This document shows, piece by piece, positions 24,100-32,821 of a DNA stretch of 42,241 bases. Position numbers and translations under genes: made by a program. The stretch's first letter is position 1. The number at the start of each line of letters is the position of its first letter. The DNA is from Candidatus Neomicrothrix sp. UBA814 (lineage in GTDB: Bacteria; Actinomycetota; Acidimicrobiia; Acidimicrobiales; Poriferisodalaceae), in NCBI GenBank assembly GCA_002296525.1, contig DBIA01000020.1, positions 2,014 through 44,254 on the forward strand, read 5' to 3'. Below the pieces are notes generated by a model. The model was given only the letters and a program-made list of their open reading frames with translations. It ran no database searches and was not told where the DNA came from.

Positions 24100-24990
24100 T
24101 TAGTCGTCTCCCGGTCGGAAGTTGGGGGTTTGACTTTGTTCACGGGTTGCGCGTTCGATTTGCTCTTCCTCTTCGAGGAGTTTTTCGAACTCTGGGTCAG
24201 CTTCTTTGATTAGTGGTGCTGGATCTTCAATTTCATCTTCGGTGCCCTCTGTTCGTCGACCGCCAGAGGAAACTACTGGGGCGTTATGTTCAGCTGATCC
24301 CGATGTTTCGCCCACCGCCATTGCCGCTTCTCTGCTGATGCGTTCATCGGCTGAGACTTTGTAGGGCAAAATGTCGCCCTTGTATAACCAGACTTTGACC
24401 CCGATGCGGCCTGCGGTCGTTCTCGCTTCACGGAATCCGTAATCAATGTCAGCGCGCAAAGTGTGAAGTGGCACTCGACCCTCGCGGTACCACTCAGTTC
24501 TCGCCATTTCCGATCCGCCTAGACGTCCGGAACATTGCACTCGGATGCCTAAGGCTCCTGCTTTTTGTGCGTTTTGAACTGCGCGTTTCATCGCTCGACG
24601 AAACGCAACTCGTCCAGCTAATTGGTCTGCGACGCCTTGGGCGATAAGTGCGGCGTCGAGTTCTGGTTGTTTAATTTCTTGAATGTTGAGCTGAACTTTT
24701 GGATTGCCCGAAATTTTAGTTAGCCCTTCTCGGAGTCGATCAGCTTCGGCTCCACGGCGACCAATTACGATCCCCGGTCGGGCAGTGTGGACGTCGACTC
24801 GCAAACGATCGCGGGTACGTTCTACTTCGATTCTGCTAATGGCAGCGTGAGGAAGTTCTGTTTGCAAAAAGTTGCGGATTTCCCAGTCTTCAATGATGTA
24901 GTCCTGATAGTCCTTGTCGGCATACCAGCGTGACTTCCAGTCGGTGGTGATGCCTAAGCGGAAGCCATAGGGATTAACTTTCTGTCCCAC
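24100..24990 (-). CDS. rpsC: 30S ribosomal protein S3 with long acidic tail
   Basis: S3 lines the mRNA entry channel. The 296-residue product begins MGQKVNPYGFRLGITTDWKS; the KH domain shows RPGIVIGRRGAEADRLREG near residue 71, and the C-terminal domain RTEWYREGRVPLHTLRADID and GRIGVKVWLYKGDI near residues 168-205. From about residue 215 a tail of 80 residues rich in Glu and Asp extends beyond the usual 210-240. It follows rplV by two bases. Confidence 0.98.
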   Translation of the reverse strand: MGQKVNPYGFRLGITTDWKSRWYADKDYQDYIIEDWEIRNFLQTELPHAAISRIEVERTRDRLRVDVHTARPGIVIGRRGAEADRLREGLTKISGNPKVQLNIQEIKQPELDAALIAQGVADQLAGRVAFRRAMKRAVQNAQKAGALGIRVQCSGRLGGSEMARTEWYREGRVPLHTLRADIDYGFREARTTAGRIGVKVWLYKGDILPYKVSADERISREAAMAVGETSGSAEHNAPVVSSGGRRTEGTEDEIEDPAPLIKEADPEFEKLLEEEEQIERATREQSQTPNFRPGDD

Positions 24991-24992
24991 AG

Positions 24993-25676
24993 TTAGGCCT
25001 CTTTCTCGTCTTGTTGGTCAACTTCGGTGTTGTCATCTGGTGTTTCGACTTCTGCCTCGTCGCTGGATTGAGAGTCGGTGCTTTCATTGTCCTGTTCGAG
25101 GTCTTGATCAGAATTCTCTATTTGTTCGATTGCTACTTCTTCATCGGATTCGGCGCTGGTCGAATCGAACTCTTCTTCGACCATCTCATCATCATCCGAC
25201 GGTGTTTCTTCTTCAGTTTCTTTACTTGCCGCTACGCGAGCCGCTCGATCAGCGTCGGCGCTCCTCCGTCCGGACGCAGCCATTTGTGCCGCTCGCATTT
25301 CAAGTTCTTCTTCGGAGAGTTGAGCGACTACCACGGTGATATGACAGGTGCGCTTGTTAATCCTGGTGGCACGACCGCGAGCTCGTGGACGCCACCGCTT
25401 TAAGGTCGGTCCTTCGTCTGCCCAGCACTCGGCAACGTATAGTTCGTCAGCGGAAAGTCGTTCGTTGTTTTCAGCGTTGGATACGGCACTCTCCAAAACC
25501 TTCGAAACGACAGTTGCTGCGCCGCGATCGCAGAATTGGAGCTCCTCACGCGCGCGATCGAGATCTTCGTCGCGTATGAGATCAAGCACGACTCTGGCTT
25601 TTGAAGCGGACAGACGAGCGAACTTGTGTGTTGATCGCGCTCCCGCTACTTCGTCGAGGTCAATAAGCCCACTCAT
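24993..25676 (-). CDS. rplV: 50S ribosomal protein L22 with a highly acidic C-terminal extension
   Basis: L22 lines the narrow part of the exit tunnel. The core (residues 15-120) shows KFARLSASKARVVLDLIRDE, ESAVSNAENNERL and the conserved WRPRARGRATRINKRTCHIT loop region. Bacterial L22 is normally 110-120 residues, but this one has 227: residues 150-227 are almost only Glu, Asp, Ser, Gln and Thr. The tail is encoded in frame with no stop and the next gene follows at once, so it is not an artefact of a missed start. It overlaps the rpsS stop by one base. Confidence 0.96.
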   Translation of the reverse strand: MSGLIDLDEVAGARSTHKFARLSASKARVVLDLIRDEDLDRAREELQFCDRGAATVVSKVLESAVSNAENNERLSADELYVAECWADEGPTLKRWRPRARGRATRINKRTCHITVVVAQLSEEELEMRAAQMAASGRRSADADRAARVAASKETEEETPSDDDEMVEEEFDSTSAESDEEVAIEQIENSDQDLEQDNESTDSQSSDEAEVETPDDNTEVDQQDEKEA

Positions 25677-25951
25677 CAGGATCCACTTCGTTCCTGGCCA
25701 GCGTGAAACTTGAAAGTTCGGGATGGAGCGAACTCGCCAAGTTTGTGACCGACCATCGATTCGGTGACGTAGACGGGCACGTGTTTGCGTCCATCGTGAA
25801 CGGCAATTGTGTGACCGATCATTTCAGGGATGATTGTGGAGCGCCTGCTCCAGGTTTTGACGACTTGTTTTTCGCCGCTCTCGTTGAGTGCGTCGACTTT
25901 TTTCAACAAGTGGTCGTCGACAAACGCGCCTTTTTTCAAGCTACGTGGCAT
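25676..25951 (-). CDS. rpsS: 30S ribosomal protein S19
   Basis: S19 is a head protein bridging to the large subunit. The 91-residue product starts MPRSLKKGAFVDDHLLKKVD, with KTWSRRSTIIPEMIGHTIAV and the C-terminal MVGHKLGEFAPSRTFKFHAG. Length and motifs are normal. It follows rplB by three bases. Confidence 0.98.
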   Translation of the reverse strand: MPRSLKKGAFVDDHLLKKVDALNESGEKQVVKTWSRRSTIIPEMIGHTIAVHDGRKHVPVYVTESMVGHKLGEFAPSRTFKFHAGQERSGS

Positions 25952-25954
25952 TGT

Positions 25955-26791
25955 TTACCTCCGCGATCCCCTGGTACGGCGACGGCGAATAATCATGTCG
26001 CTGGACTTATTGTTCTTTTTGCGGGTCCGACCTTCGGGCTTGCCCCAAGGGGACACAGGATGGCGTCCGCCAGAGGTTTTCCCTTCACCGCCTCCAAGTG
26101 GATGGTCCACTGGGTTCATGGCCACACCGCGAGTTTGAGGTCGAACGCCTTTCCATCGGTTTCGGCCTGCTTTGCCTATCTTTACGAGGTCTGCTTCTGC
26201 GTTACCAACTGAGCCCACAGTGGCACGACAGTCGATCGGTACGCGGCGCATTTCGGTGCTCGGAAGCCTCACCGTCGCGTAGGCACCTTCTTTTGCAACG
26301 AGTTGTACACCGGCTCCAGCAGATCGAGCCATCTGGCCTCCTGCACCCGGCTTTAACTCGATGTTGTGGATGGTGGTTCCTACTGGCATGTAGCGGAGGG
26401 GCAGAGCATTACCAACTCGAACTTCGGCATGTTGGCCGCTCTCGAGCTTGTCGCCCTTTTCAAGGCCTGCGGGCGCCAAAATGTAGCGCTTTTCTCCGTC
26501 GTGGTAATGCAGCAGTGCTATGCGGCAATTGCGATTGGGATCGTATTCGATACTTGCAACAGTGGCAGGTACACCATCCTTGCCACGCTTGAAGTCAATG
26601 ATGCGGTAGCGCTGTTTGTGTCCACCTCCACGGTGACGGGAGGTCTTTCGGCCGTTGTTGTTTCGTCCACCAGTGGAGTGTTTCTTGGCAAGCAGAGATT
26701 TTTCGGGACGGTCGGTGGTGAGTTCACTGAAGTCAGAGACGGTTTGGAAACGTCTACCCGGACTGGACGGCTTGCGTACGCGAATTCCCAT
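25955..26791 (-). CDS. rplB: 50S ribosomal protein L2
   Basis: L2 is needed for subunit joining and peptidyl-transferase activity. The 278-residue protein starts MGIRVRKPSSPGRRFQTVSD and carries NNNGRKTSRHRGGGHKQRYR near residue 43, GAGVQLVAKEGAYATVRLPS, and the C-terminal VAMNPVDHPLGGGEGKTSGG containing the conserved His of the peptidyl-transferase region. Length is normal. Confidence 0.98.
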   Translation of the reverse strand: MGIRVRKPSSPGRRFQTVSDFSELTTDRPEKSLLAKKHSTGGRNNNGRKTSRHRGGGHKQRYRIIDFKRGKDGVPATVASIEYDPNRNCRIALLHYHDGEKRYILAPAGLEKGDKLESGQHAEVRVGNALPLRYMPVGTTIHNIELKPGAGGQMARSAGAGVQLVAKEGAYATVRLPSTEMRRVPIDCRATVGSVGNAEADLVKIGKAGRNRWKGVRPQTRGVAMNPVDHPLGGGEGKTSGGRHPVSPWGKPEGRTRKKNNKSSDMIIRRRRTRGSRR

Positions 26792-26793
26792 GA

Positions 26794-27084
26794 CTATGTC
26801 TCAAAGATCTGAATCGAGTCACCCTCGGCAAGGGTGACGATGGCCCGCTTAGTGTCCGGCTTTTTACCTAGCGTGTTATTGCGTCGGTTGCGACGGACCT
26901 TTCCTTTGCGGTTGAGCGTGTTGACCTTGGTAACGGTGACGTCAAAGATCGATTCGACAGCATGTCGAATTTCCGGCTTAGATGCCGAAGTGTGGACTTG
27001 GAAGACGTAAATGTTCTGCTCTAGCTGTTCGTACGACTTCTCGGAAACGATTGGGGCAATGACAACGTCTCGGGGGTCTTTCAT
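26794..27084 (-). CDS. rplW: 50S ribosomal protein L23
   Basis: L23 is the tunnel-exit docking site for trigger factor and SRP. The 96-residue product has DVVIAPIVSEKSYEQLEQN at the start, YVFQVHTSASKPEIRHAVE, and VTKVNTLNRKGKVRRNRRN. It overlaps the rplD stop as ATGA. Confidence 0.98.
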   Translation of the reverse strand: MKDPRDVVIAPIVSEKSYEQLEQNIYVFQVHTSASKPEIRHAVESIFDVTVTKVNTLNRKGKVRRNRRNNTLGKKPDTKRAIVTLAEGDSIQIFET

Positions 27085-27701
27085 GATGATGCCCCCGGGA
27101 GCGTTTCGCTAGTGAAGACGAGCCAGTCAGAGCAGAGAATGTCATATGCGTTGAGCTCTGAGGCTTGGACTAGTTGCACTGAAGGGAGGTTTCTGAAACT
27201 CCGAATTGCAGTGTCGTCGGTAGGTGCTACAACCATCATGATTTTGCCACCTAGTTCTAGATTTTCCAGAACGGATACTGCATCTTTAGTTTTTGGCGCA
27301 GCGAATTGCCACTGATCGACTACTACTACTCGTTCGCTTTGGGCTCGATCGCTAAGAGCTGAGCACAACGCAAGGCGATTCATTTTCTTATTTATCTTTT
27401 TCCGGTAGCTGCGTGGTTTTGGACCATGCACGATGCCGCCGCCAGTGAATTGCGGGGCGCGAATTGACCCCTGCCTGGCTCGACCAGTTCCCTTTTGACG
27501 GTAGGGCTTTGCGCCGCCGCCACGCACCTCAGCACGAGTTTTTGTGTTCGCGCTGCCACTTCGTCTTGCCGCTAGTTGTGCTGTCACGACTTGGTGGAGA
27601 ACAGCAAGGTTGGGCTCTATGCCGAAGAGCTCAGCATCGAGAGTTACGCTACCCGCGGTCCCACCGTCCTGGGTTTTGAGATCAACAGTAGTGGTCATCA
27701 T
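27081..27701 (-). CDS. rplD: 50S ribosomal protein L4
   Basis: L4 lines the exit tunnel and in some bacteria represses the S10 operon by binding its leader. The 206-residue protein has TKTRAEVRGGGAKPYRQKGT and GRARQGSIRAPQFTGGGIVH near residues 55-92, the tunnel extension. It overlaps the rplC stop as ATGA. If autoregulation occurs, the leader at 28337-28559 would be the candidate target; this is inference. Confidence 0.98.
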   Translation of the reverse strand: MMTTTVDLKTQDGGTAGSVTLDAELFGIEPNLAVLHQVVTAQLAARRSGSANTKTRAEVRGGGAKPYRQKGTGRARQGSIRAPQFTGGGIVHGPKPRSYRKKINKKMNRLALCSALSDRAQSERVVVVDQWQFAAPKTKDAVSVLENLELGGKIMMVVAPTDDTAIRSFRNLPSVQLVQASELNAYDILCSDWLVFTSETLPGASS

Positions 27702-28336
27702 GAGCCCTTCACGGCATCGCGGACTACCACGACGCCTCCTTTGGGACCGGGGACTGAACCACGGACGAGCAGGAGTTCACGCTCGGCGTCAGCTTCCACA
27801 ACGGTCAGGTTCAGGGTGGTTACTTTTTCTGCGCCCATGCGTCCAGCCATTCGGGTGCCTTTAAAGACTCTTGAGGGGGTTGCGCAAGCTCCGATTGCTC
27901 CGGGTGCTCGGTGAACCCTATGGGCACCGTGGCTAGCTTTTTGGCCACTGAAGTTGTGACGCTTCATAACTCCTGCGAATCCCTTACCTTTGGATACCGC
28001 AGTTACGTCAACTTTTTCTCCAGCTTCGAGCAGATCGGCAGCAAACTCTTGGCCCACTTCTATTTCGCTGACATCGTCTAGACGAAGCTCAACAAGACGT
28101 TGGCCGGGATCGACCCCTGCTTTGGAGAAATGGCCTGCTTCAGGCTTGGTGAGTTTCTCCGCATCTCTTTGACCGAAGGTGACTTGGACTGCCGTATACC
28201 CGTCGCGTTCATCAGTTTTGACCTGTACAACGCGGCAGGGCTCAACTTGGAGCATGGTGACAGGCACAACCTGGTTGTCATCATCCCACAACTGGGTCAT
28301 CCCCACTTTTGTGGCGACGATCGCCTTATTCGCCAT
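27698..28336 (-). CDS. rplC: 50S ribosomal protein L3
   Basis: L3 is an early assembly protein next to the peptidyl-transferase centre. From ATG 28336 the 212-residue protein reads MANKAIVATKVGMTQLWDDD, with SKGKGFAGVMKRHNFSGQ and ASHGAHRVHRAPGAIGACA near residues 118-150 and GRMGAEKVTTLNLTVV. A TTG at 28342 would add two residues. It is the first gene of the S10-type run here, because rpsJ lies upstream across a 223-base gap. Confidence 0.97.
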   Translation of the reverse strand: MANKAIVATKVGMTQLWDDDNQVVPVTMLQVEPCRVVQVKTDERDGYTAVQVTFGQRDAEKLTKPEAGHFSKAGVDPGQRLVELRLDDVSEIEVGQEFAADLLEAGEKVDVTAVSKGKGFAGVMKRHNFSGQKASHGAHRVHRAPGAIGACATPSRVFKGTRMAGRMGAEKVTTLNLTVVEADAERELLLVRGSVPGPKGGVVVVRDAVKGS

Positions 28337-28388
28337 GTTCAACGTCTTTCTCTTCCAAGTGGAGGCAATTGGCCAACACTCACGCGAA

Positions 28389-28499
28389 CGCTCCGCTCGG
28401 CAAAGCCGGCGGAGCGAAACTAGGTTGTGCCGACCGGTTCCAACCCTAAGGCTGGCCTTGCCGGACGTCGGTTCGTGTGTCTGAAACGCTAGACACGCG
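28389..28499 (-). promoter_or_regulatory. Hairpin-rich leader upstream of rplC
   Basis: The 223 bases between rpsJ and rplC hold no gene but several strong inverted repeats. 28389-28416 forms an 8-bp stem continued by 4 bp past one bulge, with a 3-base loop. 28440-28455 forms a 6-bp stem with a 4-base loop and one G-U pair. 28474-28499 forms a 9-bp stem with an 8-base loop. No clear U-run follows them on the minus strand. The pattern fits a structured 5' leader for the rplC-led operon, possibly a ribosomal-protein autoregulation site, but no known leader class was recognised. Confidence 0.5.
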
Positions 28500-28513
28500 G
28501 GGGATAAACGATA

Positions 28514-28542
28514 CCGGGGCGGAACTTAAATCACCACCTCGG
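28514..28542 (-). terminator. Possible terminator or attenuator after rpsJ
   Basis: Seventeen bases after the rpsJ stop, 28534-28542 pairs with 28514-28522 over nine positions with one mismatch and one G-U pair, leaving an 11-base loop. The stem is GC-rich, but what follows on the minus strand (TATCGTTTAT) is only a weak U-tract. It may end or attenuate str-operon transcription before rplC. Confidence 0.35.
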
Positions 28543-28559
28543 TTAGAGCAGAGCTGTTG

Positions 28560-28880
28560 TTAACCCTGCTGAATTTTGATTTCGATATCAACACCAGCGG
28601 GTAATTCCAGGCGTTGAAGTGAATCGACCGTCTTCGGTGAAGGTTCAACTATATCGATGAGCCTTTTGTGGATCCGCATCTCGAAATGTTCTCGAGAGTC
28701 TTTGTCTTTGTGCGGTGACCTAACAACTGTATATCGATGTTTTTCGGTCGGTAAAGGCACAGGACCTTTGATATTCGCTTGAGTCCGAAGAACCGTTTCC
28801 ACGATTTTTTGGGTGCTTTGGTCCACGATGTCGTGGTCGTAAGCCTTTAAGCGAATGCGGATCTTTTGAGAAGAGGCCAT
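28560..28880 (-). CDS. rpsJ: 30S ribosomal protein S10
   Basis: S10 is a head protein that also pairs with NusB in antitermination. The 106-residue product has KIRIRLKAYDHDIVDQSTQK, GPVPLPTEKHRYTVVRSPHK and FEMRIHKRLIDIVEPSPKTV. It lies three bases after the tuf stop and is separated from rplC by 223 bases, so it is grouped with the str operon rather than leading the S10 operon. Confidence 0.98.
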   Translation of the reverse strand: MASSQKIRIRLKAYDHDIVDQSTQKIVETVLRTQANIKGPVPLPTEKHRYTVVRSPHKDKDSREHFEMRIHKRLIDIVEPSPKTVDSLQRLELPAGVDIEIKIQQG

Positions 28881-28883
28881 TGT

Positions 28884-30068
28884 TTAGCTGAGGATCTTGG
28901 TAACTCGACCTGCGCCAACGGTGCGGCCACCCTCACGAATCGCGAATCGAAGACCTTCGTCCATAGCGATCGGGTTAATCAGTTCGACCGTCATGTCAGT
29001 GTTGTCGCCTGGCATGCACATCTCTGTGCCTGACGGTAACTCAACCATTCCGGTGATATCGGTAGTCCGGAAGTAGAACTGGGGTCGGTAATTTGAGAAG
29101 AACGGCTTGTGACGGCCACCTTCTTCTTTTGTCAAAATATAAACCTGGGCTTCGAATTTGGTGTGCGGGGTAATAGATCCCTTGGCACAACAGACTTGTC
29201 CGCGTTCTACGTCATCTTTATCGATGCCTCGCAAAAGAAGTCCCACATTGTCGCCAGCTTGGCCTTCGTCGAGAATCTTGCGGAACATTTCAACACCAGT
29301 GATTGTGGTGGTCTGAGTGTCTCGAATACCGACGATTTCGATCTCTTCACCGGTGTTACATACGCCGGTTTCGATCTTGCCGGTCACAACCGTGCCTCGA
29401 CCTGTAATGGAGAATACGTCCTCTACTGGCATCAAGAAAGGCCTGTCAGTGTCACGATCGGGTTCAGGCACAGCTTCATCGACTGCTGCCATGAGTTCCA
29501 AAATCTTGTCTGCTGCTCCATCGGCGCCCTCTAGTGCGCCTAGAGCAGATACTTGGACGACTGGAACGTCATCACCCGGGAACTCGTATTCGTTTAACAA
29601 TTCACGAACTTCAAGTTCGACGAGTTCGAGTAGTTCTTCGTCATCAACCATGTCAACTTTGTTCAAAGCGACCACGATGTAAGGAACGCCAACCTGGCGA
29701 GCTAACAGCACGTGCTCTCGTGTCTGTGGCATGGGGCCGTCAGCAGCCGATACCACGAGAATAGCGCCGTCAACTTGGGCTGCACCAGTGATCATGTTTT
29801 TGATGTAGTCAGCGTGGCCTGGCATGTCAACGTGCGCGTAGTGGCGGTTGTCTGTCTCATACTCGACGTGGGAGATCGAGATCGTAATGCCACGCTCGCG
29901 CTCTTCGGGTGCCTTATCAATATCTTCGAACGCTGTTGCTTCACCGCCCGAGGCCTCTGCCAAGACCTTGGTGATAGCAGCAGTCAATGTGGTCTTACCA
30001 TGGTCGATATGGCCCATGGTTCCCACATTCACGTGCGGCTTAGTCCGCTCAAACTTCTCTTTGGACAT
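28884..30068 (-). CDS. tuf: Elongation factor Tu
   Basis: EF-Tu delivers aminoacyl-tRNA to the ribosome. The 394-residue GTPase has the P-loop GHIDHGKTT (G1), DMPGHADYI (G3), NKVDMVDD (G4) and ITGRGTVVTGKIETG at the start of domain 2. The C terminus reads REGGRTVGAGRVTKIL. GGAGAG stands four bases before the ATG. It follows fusA by 60 bases. Confidence 0.99.
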   Translation of the reverse strand: MSKEKFERTKPHVNVGTMGHIDHGKTTLTAAITKVLAEASGGEATAFEDIDKAPEERERGITISISHVEYETDNRHYAHVDMPGHADYIKNMITGAAQVDGAILVVSAADGPMPQTREHVLLARQVGVPYIVVALNKVDMVDDEELLELVELEVRELLNEYEFPGDDVPVVQVSALGALEGADGAADKILELMAAVDEAVPEPDRDTDRPFLMPVEDVFSITGRGTVVTGKIETGVCNTGEEIEIVGIRDTQTTTITGVEMFRKILDEGQAGDNVGLLLRGIDKDDVERGQVCCAKGSITPHTKFEAQVYILTKEEGGRHKPFFSNYRPQFYFRTTDITGMVELPSGTEMCMPGDNTDMTVELINPIAMDEGLRFAIREGGRTVGAGRVTKILS

Positions 30069-30128
30069 GATTTCTCTCCGGTGTCTTCCTTTTTTTGAGA
30101 TCGATATTCGTTTAGTTGGTAGTGATTG

Positions 30129-32213
30129 TTACTCGCCGCGGATTCGTTTTACGATTTCTTCGGCGATGTTGGGCGGGACTTGCTGGTAGTTCTCGAACTG
30201 CATCGAGTAGGTAGCTCGGCCCTGAGTACGCGAACGCAGGTCGTTAGCGTAACCGAACATCTCCGATAACGGCACTTCAGCGTCAATTACTTGTGCTGTT
30301 CCGCGATTTTCCATCTGTCCAACTCGCCCTCGTCGAGCATTGAGGTCTCCAATGACGTCACCCATATAGTCCTCTGGCGTTACGACTTCCACGGACATAA
30401 CCGGTTCTAGGAGCACTGGTCCGGCTGCTCGAGCCGCTTCGCGCATTGCCATTGTGCCGGCAATCTTGAAGGCCATTTCTGATGAGTCGACGTCGTGGGT
30501 TGACCCGTCGATCAGCGAGACTTTGACATCAACCATTGGGAAGCCCGCTAGGGGTCCATTGTCCATTGATGATTGCAGGCCGGCATCTACGGAACTGATG
30601 TATTCCTTTGGGATGACTCCACCTTTAATGGTGTCGTCAAAGACGTATCCTTCGCCAGCTTCGCTGGGTTCGAGGTTGATGACTACGACCGCGTATTGTC
30701 CTGAACCACCACTTTGTTTGATGTGACGGTATTCGAACTTTTCGACTGGTTTAGTAATTGTTTCTCTGTAGGCGACTTGGGGCTTGCCGATAGTGGCGTC
30801 GACCTTGAATTCTCGAAGCATTCGATCAACCAAGACTTCAAGGTGTAATTCACCCATACCTGAAATCACTGTTTGGCCGGTTTCTTCGTCGGTCTGTACT
30901 CGGAATGTTGGATCTTCTTCGGACAGAGCTGAGAGTGCTTTGCCTAATTTGTCTTGATCCCCTTTTGATCGAGGCTCAACCGCCACGTGGACAACTGGTT
31001 CGGGGAAGGTGAGTTGTTCCAAAACAATGGGTTTATCCGGAGTGCAGAGAGTGTCGCCGGTGCGGGTGTTCTTTAGGCCGATGCCTGCGACGATGTCACC
31101 TGCTTGAATGTCGTCGCGGTCCTCGCGGTTGTTGGCATGCATTTGCAGGATCCGGCCGATGCGTTCTTTATTGCCGGTGGTGGTGTTGAGTACTTGTCCG
31201 CCCTTTTCGAGGCTGCCGCTATACACCCTGAAATAAACGAGTTTGCCGACATGGGGGTCGGTCATAATTTTGAACGCCAACGCTGAGAACGGCTCATCGT
31301 CTTGCGGTTGCCGTTCTAGCGTCTCCTCGCCGTTTAGGGAGGTGCCGTCAATGGCGGGTATGTCTAACGGGGAGGGCAAGTAACGGGTAACAGCGTCTAG
31401 CAAAGGTTGGACGCCTTTGTTCTTAAAGGCCGTTCCGGTAAGCACCGGAACAATTTGGTTGGCGATAGTTCCTTGACGGATTGCGTTGTGGAGGGTGTCT
31501 TCGTCGACGTCTTCACCTTCCAAGTAGGCGAGCATGATGTCTTCATCAACGTCGGCGAGGACCTCGAGCAACTTGGCTCGATATTCCTCGGCTTCGCCCT
31601 GCATATCTTCGGGAATATCTACGACGTCGTAGCTTGCACCTAAGTCTTCCCCTTGCCATACAACTGCGTTCATGGCGACAAGGTCGACAACCCCAGCGAA
31701 GTCAGCTTCTGATCCGATTGGGAGCTGCAGCACAGCGACGTTGGCGTCTAGGCGATCGACAATGCTAGCTAAGGAATCATAAAACGATGCGCCAGTACGG
31801 TCGAGCTTGTTGATGAAACACATGCGGGGAACGCCATATTTGTCAGCTTGGCGCCAAACAGTTTCAGTCTGGGGCTCTACGCCTGCGACGCCGTCAAAGA
31901 CAGCTACCGCTCCATCGAGCACACGTAGTGACCGTTCGACCTCAACCGTGAAGTCAACGTGCCCGGGAGTGTCAATGATGTTGATGACGTGGTCATTCCA
32001 CATGCAGGTTGTAGCGGCAGAGGTGATGGTGATTCCCCGCTCTTGTTCTTGTTCCATCCAGTCCATGGTTGCGGCACCATCATGCACTTCACCGATTTTG
32101 TAGTTCACTCCGGTGTAATAAAGGATGCGTTCGGTTGTCGTGGTCTTTCCGGCGTCGATGTGGGCCATGATGCCAATATTTCGAACGCGGTCAAGGGCAT
32201 GAGTGCGTGGCAT
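30129..32213 (-). CDS. fusA: Elongation factor G
   Basis: EF-G drives translocation and, with RRF, ribosome recycling. The 694-residue protein has the G1 loop MAHIDAGKTTTTERIL, the switch motif RGITITSAATT, DTPGHVDF, and NKLDRTGA. Domain IV carries GGSGQYAVVVINLEP (about residue 500) and the C-terminal domain RGRVGQMENRGTAQVI. Length and motifs are normal. A 136-base spacer without a clear gene separates it from rpsG. Confidence 0.99.
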   Translation of the reverse strand: MPRTHALDRVRNIGIMAHIDAGKTTTTERILYYTGVNYKIGEVHDGAATMDWMEQEQERGITITSAATTCMWNDHVINIIDTPGHVDFTVEVERSLRVLDGAVAVFDGVAGVEPQTETVWRQADKYGVPRMCFINKLDRTGASFYDSLASIVDRLDANVAVLQLPIGSEADFAGVVDLVAMNAVVWQGEDLGASYDVVDIPEDMQGEAEEYRAKLLEVLADVDEDIMLAYLEGEDVDEDTLHNAIRQGTIANQIVPVLTGTAFKNKGVQPLLDAVTRYLPSPLDIPAIDGTSLNGEETLERQPQDDEPFSALAFKIMTDPHVGKLVYFRVYSGSLEKGGQVLNTTTGNKERIGRILQMHANNREDRDDIQAGDIVAGIGLKNTRTGDTLCTPDKPIVLEQLTFPEPVVHVAVEPRSKGDQDKLGKALSALSEEDPTFRVQTDEETGQTVISGMGELHLEVLVDRMLREFKVDATIGKPQVAYRETITKPVEKFEYRHIKQSGGSGQYAVVVINLEPSEAGEGYVFDDTIKGGVIPKEYISSVDAGLQSSMDNGPLAGFPMVDVKVSLIDGSTHDVDSSEMAFKIAGTMAMREAARAAGPVLLEPVMSVEVVTPEDYMGDVIGDLNARRGRVGQMENRGTAQVIDAEVPLSEMFGYANDLRSRTQGRATYSMQFENYQQVPPNIAEEIVKRIRGE

Positions 32214-32349
32214 GAGAAATCTGCTTCAGTCTCTTCGGGTCAGGGGTTTAAGGTCTTACAGGGACAAAAGTTGCGGATGCTGAAAGGGCATCTCCGACAT
32301 CCAGTGTGCCGGTTTGTTCGGGCTTATGTGGTGACACAGGCGGGTTTTA

Positions 32350-32820
32350 TTACCACCTGTAGTGGGCGAAAGCTTTGTTGGCTTCGGCCATCCGGTGAGT
32401 ATCTTCTCGGCGTTTGGCCGCAGATCCTGTTCCATTGGAAGCGTCAAGAAGTTCATTGGCAAGTCGCTCAGCCATCGTCCGTTCACGGCGTTCTCGGGCA
32501 TAGTCGACAATCCATCTGATCGCCAGGGTGTTAGCTCGCCGAGGACGGACTTCGACGGGAACTTGGTATGTTGCGCCACCGACGCGGCGACTCTTCACTT
32601 CAAGTTGAGGTTTGGTGTTATCAACCGCTCGTTTCAGAACGCTGAGCCCTTCGCCACCAGTTTTCTCTGACACCATATCCAGGGCGTCGTAAACGATCCG
32701 CTCGGCTTTACCTCTTTTGCCTCGCTGGAGAACCTTGTTAATCACCTGGGTGACAAGGGTGGAATCGTAGACCGGATCAGCTGCTAGCTCCCGCCTTGGG
32801 GCGGCACCACGACGAGGCAT
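32350..32820 (-). CDS. rpsG: 30S ribosomal protein S7
   Basis: S7 nucleates assembly of the small-subunit head. From ATG 32820 the 156-residue protein begins MPRRGAAPRRELAADPVY, with TQVINKVLQRGKRGKAERIV, VEVRPRRANTLAIRWIVDYA and KREDTHRMAEANKAFAHYRW. The frame runs 22 codons further upstream, into the end of rpsL, but S7 similarity starts at this ATG, one base after the rpsL stop. Confidence 0.98.
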   Translation of the reverse strand: MPRRGAAPRRELAADPVYDSTLVTQVINKVLQRGKRGKAERIVYDALDMVSEKTGGEGLSVLKRAVDNTKPQLEVKSRRVGGATYQVPVEVRPRRANTLAIRWIVDYARERRERTMAERLANELLDASNGTGSAAKRREDTHRMAEANKAFAHYRW

Positions 32821-32821
32821 A

